In this document: piece by piece, positions 57,968-64,000 of the stretch | How the letters are laid out: each line of letters starts with the position of its first letter | Position numbering within the stretch: the stretch's first letter is position 1 | Assembly: GCA_002077065.1 (NCBI GenBank) | Contig: NAJO01000009.1 | Coordinates: 558,001-622,000 of the forward strand | From: Cryoendolithus antarcticus | Taxonomy: Eukaryota > Ascomycota > Dothideomycetes > Cladosporiales > Cladosporiaceae | Direction of reading: 5' to 3' | DNA length: 64,000 nt | The notes under the pieces: model-generated | The model's input: only the letters and a program-made list of their open reading frames with translations | Told to the model about the DNA's origin: nothing | The model's database searches: none | Program-made: the position numbers and the translations under genes

Positions 57968-58537
57968 TGGGTGAAAGTGTTCGGAATGTATCTGATGGAT
58001 GATTGGAAAACGTAGCCCGGTTGTAGGGCTAGAGCAATCGGTCTGTAAAAGTTCGTTTTAGATGGTGATGTCGTTGTTGAAGACGATGACTAACTGGGTC
58101 ATTGACATGAGGCAAGCAAAGTGAGTATACAAGTGTTGTGAGCTGTTGGACTTTATGGGCTTCTGGTCCATTGTGATCTACGGGAAAGAGCGATTGACAA
58201 GCGCATGAATTTCCCTTGCGGTAGGATAAACTCAACCTTTTATTGGAAATCGTAGTTCTTCCTACGCACATGACCGTCCGCAATACTCGATGTACTGTTT
58301 CCTCGCCACAGCAATCATAAGCGGCTTGGCCTTCTCCGCTCACATTGCACAAGAGCGTGGACCCACGCTTATCCCGAACCCTTGATACTGCCCGATATTC
58401 CACAAGCAGGATCGACTTCCCTGACCCATACTCTCACATCACACGCATGTCCTTCGGAATGTCCTTGGTGGACCGCAACGCGACTAGCTCGACCCTCGAT
58501 TTGAAGCGGGATGAATCGACCATGCCCGTTCATCGAA
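57968..58537. other. Intergenic between paralogue 1 and broken paralogue 2
   Basis: 570 bp. Nothing recognised; it would hold the promoter of paralogue 1. Confidence 0.4.
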
Positions 58538-59248
58538 TCAAGAGGTGACACTGAATGAAAGCCAGGGCGGCCTGGCTGGACGCACATCAGTCCACCTCCC
58601 CGTCTTCACCAAGACCAAACCGTGCCTCCTCAAACCCTGCTGCCATTCCGACTCGTCTTCGGCGCAAGCTTCAATCAGCTCCTGCTTCCCGGCATAGTGC
58701 TTCCAAAAGTGATGCCAGATCCACTTGTTCCAAAGTATGGCTTTGAGGGGTAGCATTCCAGGTCTAAATCTGCGATATGTCGTGCAGCGTCCGGGATCAT
58801 CTGGCAGCTTGGTACTATGTGAGTAGCTGTCGGGGCTTTCGACAGGACGCTCAATGCGCCAGCCGCGGAGAGGGTGCACGAGAGTGTAGTTCCAGTCTTT
58901 GGCATAGTCGGGAGCAATGCTCGATCGAGGGCGAACGGTGATAGACAACTTCGTGATTCCGTTGAAATTTTCCTCCGGGATCGCGAGAATGCGTGTTGCG
59001 AGTTCCACTTCCGACTCGGGTACAGCGTAGTCATGGAGCAAGGAGAAGTGAGAACGACTGTAGTAGATCTCGGCGGTTGCTTGATAGTACTACAGACTCT
59101 CGCAGTATAGCTGCTTCGAGACACATGGCAGAGCGTGTGAAAGTGGTGCGAGGGCGATGGGAGTAGAGGCAGGCGCAGGCGGGTAGACGTTGCGGTAAAT
59201 TTGGTTGCGGAGTTCCTCAGGCAGGGTGAGGAGCGTTGCGGACGACAT
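58538..59248 (-). pseudogene. F-box-like paralogue 2, interrupted by an in-frame TAG
   Basis: The ATG at 59248 (MSSATLLTLPEELRNQIYRN) opens a frame that stops at a TAG near 59090-59092, after KQLYCESL. The same frame resumes directly with YYQATAEIYYSRSHFSLLHD and runs to a stop at 58538, keeping FNGITKLSITVRP, YAKDWNYTLVHPLRGWRIERP and RHGLVLVKTGR. In paralogues 1 and 3 the stop position is a Pro or Ser codon, so one substitution explains it. A very short 36-nt intron (GTAGTA...CTACAG) would also remove the stop in frame, but it is below normal fungal size. A longer upstream ATG at 59359 exists but the paralogue alignment favours 59248. Confidence 0.7.
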
Positions 59249-59432
59249 CTTTAACAGGACAGAGCTGCTGGTAACAGAGCCCAAATCAGCTTTGGGAGAT
59301 GTGGTCGTTGTTCTGTACAGATTTGTTGGTCGGCGACTTTCCGATTGAGTCCTTGGCATATGAAACCCTTGGCGGAAAGTACGACCGACAATTTTGACAA
59401 CTTTGCGGCCAAGAAGTGAATTACTACGAATC

Positions 59433-60712
59433 TCACACCATGCGCTGCTCCTTCTGCTGCCTCACCCTCTCCGCAATAGCAGCTTTTGGATGTATCAGCT
59501 CCCTCAGTCCGAACCAAGGCGTATTGATCGGACTGGGCCCGGTGTACAAGAACACATCATACAGCAGTCCTCCAAACGCACATCCAAAGAAAGGCGCAAC
59601 CATCGGGATCCAGAAGTAGTACCCTCCTGAACTCCACACCTCATGCCCATACCCGACGCAATAGCTCATCAGTCGTGGTCCGAAGTCACGGGCCAGATTG
59701 ATTGCATATCCGGTGTCCCAGCCGAAGCAGGCGCCGAGACCGAAGATCAGGAAGAAGAGGGCCAGTGGGAACCAATTGCCCGATGCCGAAAAGCTCCCCT
59801 TATTCGTATCATCTTTAAGAGCAAAAATTACGAACATCAGGATCGTACTCGCAATGAATTCGCTGAAGAATTGGCTTGCTTTCGTCAGGTCTGCCTGAGG
59901 GTATGTGCAAAAGATGCCCGCTGTGGCAGTCTTGGACGGCGGGACTGTGCGGATGCCAGGCCCACCTTCGAACGTGTTGATGCCATTGATGTAATTTGCG
60001 TAGACCACGCCGCTGGCGCAGTAAGCGCCGAGAACTTGGGCGATGAAGTAGATTGGAAATCGCCGCCAGGGGAGCTTGCGGAGGAGACAGGATGTGAACG
60101 TTATTGCGGGACTAGCCATGGAATATCAGTATGAGCCAAATGGGTTCGAGCTGAAACAACTTACTTAAGATACGCCCCACTATCGCCCGCGACGTATATG
60201 CCCAGCATCACTCCCAATCCCCAGCCCCAGGAGATCGATTGATAGGCGCCGAAGCCATTACCTCCCGGTGCACTCGTCTGATCAGTACTGAGCAGAACTT
60301 GCGCTACGCTGCCGTCGCCGAATAAGATCATAATAAAGGTGCCAAAGAACTCGCCGAAGGGCTCCTTGAGAGTCATGCGGATCTTTGGCCACCATAAGTC
60401 ACTGTGCTCTGCGAGATCGTGTTCCTCGTCTATCGGAGCACTCGGATGGAGACCGAGCAGGGCACGAGAGTGTGAGAGTCCAGTGGAGGTGGCTTGTAGC
60501 CCGCTTTCGGTCGGCGCGAGACGATCATGTTGGGTCGTGATTGTAGTCGGCGAGGTCAGGATGGCTTGTGGCGGCGAAGACTCCTCTGCCTTGAGGTCGT
60601 TGTCGTGAGACTCCTTGGATGACCAGTCCGGAGAGTGACGAGGTAAGACAGACGAAGCCATTGTGAGATCTGTTGTTAGACACTGAGACACGCTCACTGG
60701 TTTGCAATTCAT
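59433..60712 (-). CDS. Aquaglyceroporin, 408 aa
   Basis: MIP-family channel for water, glycerol or small solutes. Exons 60712-60165 and 60111-59433. The intron cuts the first pore motif: splicing makes GAYL-NPA-ITFTSC with N183-P184-A185. The second motif is N321-L322-A323 followed by RDFGPR, in place of NPARD; yeast Fps1-type glyceroporins also use a variant NLA there, which favours a glycerol-conducting rather than a strict water channel (inference). Helices are evident: EFFGTFIMILFGDGSVAQVLLS, SISWGWGLGVMLGIYVAG, IYFIAQVLGAYCASGVVYAN, FIASTILMFVIFALKDD, LALFFLIFGLGACFG and WIPMVAPFFGCAFGGLLYDVFLY. The N-terminal tail is long, acidic and Ser/Thr-rich, a place for regulatory phosphorylation. 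An alternative Met lies 17 residues in. Confidence 0.9.
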
Positions 60713-60762
60713 GAGAGGTCAAAAGAAAGAGCTGATACTACCTTTCTAACGGTCGACGCTAC

Positions 60763-60999
60763 TCATATTTGCCGCGTGCCAGACATGCGGAGGGGAAGCT
60801 TACTGGCATTGCGAATCCCCATGCTCCACATGACGCAGGCGTAAGCGAAGACAGCTCCGAGCAATGCGATGATCACCGAGCCCAGCAGAACCGTCATCAC
60901 GACGCGAGAGAAAATCGGTGATGTGCAGTAGCCGCACTGTCGCCGGGCGGGCCGATGTGTGAGGTGAAAAGCGGGGTGGAGTAGAGGTTTGCAGATCAT
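60763..60999 (-). CDS. Small hypothetical membrane protein
   Basis: 78-codon frame; the part from the internal Met at 60897 (44 aa) has one membrane segment, TVLLGSVIIALLGAVFAYACVMW, and a short basic tail. It sits directly upstream of the aquaglyceroporin on the same strand. A GTAAGC inside the tail could be a splice donor, so the C-terminus is unsure. No family recognised; it may be chance. Confidence 0.35.
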   Translation of the reverse strand: MICKPLLHPAFHLTHRPARRQCGYCTSPIFSRVVMTVLLGSVIIALLGAVFAYACVMWSMGIRNASKLPLRMSGTRQI

Positions 61000-61523
61000 A
61001 TCGAAGGAGCATCAATATTGTGTCAACGCTCAATATCGACAGACGGCGGTCATTCGTTAGCGATGGCGTCGATCATGTTGTCAACATTATAGTGCACGTT
61101 TCACTTAGGGCGAATAGGTACATGTAGGAAGATGGACTGACTTCGGGAGTAAGTTGCATTCTGGTCACGTGGTAACCAAGATGACGACACGGCCCTCCGC
61201 TCTTGTGCTACATTCGTACTGAACCATCGACCGCCCCTCAAGTTCTTTTCGGAGCCGTCTTCTATCCAACTGGAGATATCAATGTTGCGGCGATCTTGAT
61301 ACATGCTTCTAGGCTAGAAGCCCTCCGGTGGGGACTGTCAGACTCACGGAAGTGCTTACGCAGGAGACCAGCCGAAGATATCAAGAGCCCTCGACTAGTT
61401 CGGCACTAGAGAGTCTCACAAATGCTGTATCAGCCAATGGTCTCGCTAGCGCCTGTGCGAACTCGGGCGGAGCCAAAGATATGTTAGCTTATAATTTATA
61501 TTTCCTCGATTCCTTCCACACCG
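61000..61523. other. Intergenic before tRNA gene
   Basis: Nothing recognised apart from AT-rich sequence (agcttataatttatatttcc) just upstream of the tRNA. Confidence 0.4.
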
Positions 61524-61613
61524 TCCGAATTGGTCTAGTGGCTAGGATTTCTCGCTCTCACGGTCTCACGACCAAGCGCCGAGGAGGCCGGGGTTCAATT
61601 CCCCGATTCGGAG
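61524..61613 (+). tRNA. tRNA-Glu(CTC) with 18-nt intron
   Basis: Cloverleaf read by hand: acceptor TCCGAAT pairs with ATTCGGA, discriminator G; D-arm TGGTCTAGTGGCTAGGA; anticodon stem TCTCG/CGAGG with one U-G pair; anticodon CTC at 61557-61559; T-arm CGGGG-TTCAATT-CCCCG. An 18-nt intron (61561-61578) follows base 37, the canonical position. Mature length is 72 nt before CCA addition. Confidence 0.9.
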
Positions 61614-61638
61614 ACCCTTTCGTAGCCATTTGCTATTG

Positions 61639-61643
61639 TTTTT
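61639..61643 (+). terminator. Likely RNA polymerase III terminator
   Basis: A run of five T residues 26 nt after the tRNA end, the first T-run long enough to stop Pol III. Confidence 0.5.
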
Positions 61644-61926
61644 GTCGTTTTGATCAGATCTGGGGTTTGATGGGTTGTTCGCCATGCAAGGGCGTTGTCT
61701 TGTTGCAAAGGAGCACGTGATTTCCGTTTTGGGAAGTTATGGCTCTTTTGCTCTTGCAGAAGGCTACACCCACCGTGCCCACAGATGTGGACTACTGAGG
61801 ATTGAGCAAGCCAGGCAGCCGTCGACAAGTAGCTCGCCACAACGTGTAGCTACCGATTAAAAGGCTCCGACTACTATACAAATATCGCTGCCTCTCCTCC
61901 AATATCCTTGACATTCGACAACCACG
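61644..61926. other. Promoter region of paralogue 3
   Basis: Contains an actatacaaatat stretch about 55 nt upstream of the ATG that could act as a TATA-like element. Nothing else seen. Confidence 0.35.
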
Positions 61927-62628
61927 ATGGCTACACAGGTCTCTTCGCCGACTCTCCTCACACTCCCCAAAGAGCTCCGTCTCGAGATCTACACCATTCT
62001 CTACCCTCCCACCCCCTCGGAGTCTCCATTTCCACTGTCACCTCTTTCATACAATCTTCTGCGCACATCAAAGCAAATCTATCTCGAATGCCTATCTACA
62101 TACATCGCTTGCTATAACGACTTCTACAGCGCCTCGAAGTTCACGCTCTCTGTCTATGGGTCCTCTGACACAGGTCCGGAAATTGAGCAACAGATCAAGT
62201 CGATCTCAGAGAAGGACTTCAACCGCATCACCAACCTCACAATAACCGTACGTCCTACGTTAGGTGATTCGTCAGAACCGAACAACGGCTCGCGAAATCC
62301 CGAGAACAACTGGATTTTCACGCTCGTTCACCCATACGGCGGCTGGCGGATCACACGGCCCCGTGGCCCACCCGGAAAGTTCGTCCCCGGTGTAGTATCA
62401 TCTGAGGACGGCGGCCGGATCTTGACATGGAGACGATTCAGGCCGTGGATTTCGCGACTTTCACCTGGATCTAGTGAGACCTTGGTTGTACCTACGAAAG
62501 CATCATGGGACTACCACGCAGGGGAGAAGAAGCTGATCGCCGCGTGTAAAAGGTGTGGTAGGAGCAGAGGCGGAGGGTTGAGAGGGCATGTATTGGAGTT
62601 AGTGAAGACTGACATGGCGGAGTATTGA
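61927..62628 (+). CDS. F-box-like protein, paralogue 3, 233 aa
   Basis: Same family as the two minus-strand genes at 57-59 kb, but in opposite orientation. Starts MATQVSSPTLLTLPKELRLEIYT and keeps SKQIYLECL, FNRITNLTITVRP, NWIFTLVHPYGGWRITRP and GHVLELVKTDMAEY. The variable middle has an Asn/Gly/Ser insert (GDSSEPNNGSRNPENN). Single exon, function unknown; binding to Skp1 is a guess from the F-box-like start. Confidence 0.75.
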   Translation: MATQVSSPTLLTLPKELRLEIYTILYPPTPSESPFPLSPLSYNLLRTSKQIYLECLSTYIACYNDFYSASKFTLSVYGSSDTGPEIEQQIKSISEKDFNRITNLTITVRPTLGDSSEPNNGSRNPENNWIFTLVHPYGGWRITRPRGPPGKFVPGVVSSEDGGRILTWRRFRPWISRLSPGSSETLVVPTKASWDYHAGEKKLIAACKRCGRSRGGGLRGHVLELVKTDMAEY

Positions 62629-62832
62629 GTGATGTGTTGGGTCGTAGAGGAAAACTCGTGGCAGACTTCCGCAATTTGAGCAGCTGTATGGTACCTTCTG
62701 ACCATGAAAGTCATTCTGCTAAAGTGACTGGATACGTGAAGCAACACGCCGACTCCTCGCTAAGCACAATCTCCACCTGCTAGTCTATGTCTATATTCTT
62801 TGCCTTCACCAGTGGGTTTGAGGAAATAATCT

Positions 62833-63960
62833 CTACTCCTCTGCCTTCTCATCATTCTTACCCTTGCCCTTACCCTTGAACGGTCCCTTCACCAATTCGA
62901 CCACCTTTCCCAGCGCTCCGAACAGCGCACCGAACCCGAAGCTCCATCCCTTGACTCTCACAGACCAGATGAAGAAGTACACCAAGAACCAATTAGTAAA
63001 CACAAACACTAAGAACACCCCAAAGTCTCTCCACTTGTCGCTCGCGTTGATGTTCAGTCCAGCCAGATACTGGTCTCCAACAGTATACGGACAGTACTGG
63101 CAGTCTGCCGATGCAGTCGGGTTCAACAGATACCCTCCGGCACCCTGCGCGAAGGCCCCTGCATACTCCATACACGTCTGGCCAGGCGGAGCGTCAAAGT
63201 GTGCTGTCTCGGAGACCGCGCACTCGACTGGAATGTCGTGCAGAGTTGCGGCGAGGACACCGCCAATCCACCATGTGGAAGGGTTGACCCAGTACATCCA
63301 GTAGCGCCAGAACACTGGCAGGGCGCTGTATTGGCGGACGACGCCGTTGAAGAGCGAGAACATGACGAAGAAGAAAGGGAGGACATTCGAGATGACTGTG
63401 AAGCTTGGGGCGAAGGCGCAGATCCATTGGCCCCAGGAGGCTTGGAATAGGAAGAAGAGCTGAGGTGTAAATCAGTATCACTGTCTTTAGGGCTCAAGAG
63501 GGCGGCACAGAAGCTAAAGACTTACCACAGTCATCAAGAACACATAGCCACTCGTCGCAGACTCCGTCGGTAAGCCGGTCGGGAAGTACCAGATCACCCA
63601 GTATAGGAAGCCACCGAGGATCGCCCAGGGGATCTCGCACACGACTTGAGCAGTGGTGAAAGCGAACCAGCCGTAGATTCGAGACGGGTACTCTCGAGCT
63701 TGCCAAAGTGCCATGTTGGTGAAGAACTTCGGGACGACAGCATTGACGATTGTGGGCGGTATCGTAATGATAAGGAAGCTGGTGAACATTCGGTTCTCAC
63801 ACGCGTGTTAGTCGTGTAGTGCAAGATATTTGAGGGACTGCTAAATTACCTGCATATCCTGGATCGTATTGCCCAATTGCCAGAAGGTGAAGCCATTGAA
63901 GATGCCGACGATGACGGAGACGAACAGCTTGCCGTAGATGTAGGAGGGGTCGCGCCAGTA
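62833..63960 (-). CDS. PDR/ABCG-type ABC transporter, C-terminal part, cut by window edge
   Basis: Second membrane domain and tail of a full-size pleiotropic-drug-resistance transporter; its N-terminal and nucleotide-binding parts lie beyond the right edge. Exons 63960-63850, 63795-63526 and 63459-62833 join in phase 0; the frame further right is cut by an intron whose acceptor is at 63961-63962. Features: YWRDPSYIYGKL at the entry of the TM domain, GIFNGFTFWQLGNT, NRMFTSFLIITIPP, QAREYPSRIYGWFAF, VCEIPWAILGGFLYW, NGVVRQYSALPVFWRYWMYW (CDR-like) and the extracellular Cys cluster (VECAV, TCMEYAG, DCQYCPY). The last helix precedes a basic tail (GPFKGKGKGKNDEKAEE). Confidence 0.9.
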
Positions 63961-64000
63961 CTAGAAAGCGAACGTCAGCAAACAATGCACTGAGTATGTC

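Noticed and set aside
1..64000. Secondary-metabolite cluster
   Set aside because: Regulator, transporters and a dioxygenase are present, but no PKS, NRPS, terpene or DMAT synthase is seen.
1..64000. CRISPR arrays or bacterial-type operons
   Set aside because: No regularly spaced repeats; spliceosomal introns throughout show a eukaryotic genome.

Overview
The window is nuclear DNA from a filamentous ascomycete. Most genes carry short introns of about 50-70 nt with GT-AG borders and a CTAAC-like branch site. The gene set is typical of Pezizomycotina: mixed C2H2/Zn2Cys6 regulator, DHA1 and HOL1-like MFS carriers, OPT transporter, PDR-type ABC transporter, BTB protein and DUF-type secreted proteins. 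The overall look (small F-box-like paralogues, lectin/coiled-coil protein, many solo hypothetical genes) suggests Dothideomycetes; that placement is inference. There are 25 well supported protein genes (two run off the window edges), one broken paralogue, one intron-containing tRNA-Glu(CTC), and one 834-bp element bounded by 110-bp inverted repeats.

Layout. 1-10.3 kb: transcription factor (cut by the left edge), HOL1-like MFS carrier, the inverted-repeat element, a CocE/X-Pro-peptidase-like hydrolase and a phytanoyl-CoA-dioxygenase-like enzyme; these four genes could be a small catabolic group. 10.6-15.4 kb: small secreted protein, ricin-lectin/coiled-coil protein, unknown two-TM protein. 17-31.8 kb: arylsulfotransferase-like secreted/anchored protein, two unknown proteins, a very long J-domain protein, an unusual secreted protein with a hydrophobic hairpin, and the Spb4 rRNA helicase. 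32-44.9 kb: OPT transporter, DHA1 MFS carrier, bleomycin hydrolase with a possible myristoylation signal, a nuclear-looking disordered protein, an M3 metallopeptidase and a BTB protein. 46.2-57 kb: COG8, an 11-exon sugar porter, a secreted-type tripeptidyl aminopeptidase and a multi-pass membrane protein. 57.2-64 kb: three related F-box-like genes (one with an in-frame stop) interleaved with an aquaglyceroporin and the tRNA, then a PDR ABC transporter cut by the right edge.

How they work together. Housekeeping genes (Spb4 in 60S biogenesis, COG8 in Golgi tethering, bleomycin hydrolase and M3 peptidase in peptide turnover) are scattered among uptake and efflux carriers (two MFS drug/anion types, OPT, sugar porter, aquaglyceroporin, ABC). 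Peptide handling is a recurring theme (M3 oligopeptidase, bleomycin hydrolase, OPT oligopeptide carrier, TAP-type aminopeptidase), but the genes are not an operon and nothing shows co-regulation. No polyketide, NRPS or terpene backbone gene was found, so this is not an ordinary secondary-metabolite cluster. Exon borders below were read by hand from splice consensus and frame arithmetic; most close exactly, and the ones that do not are marked.
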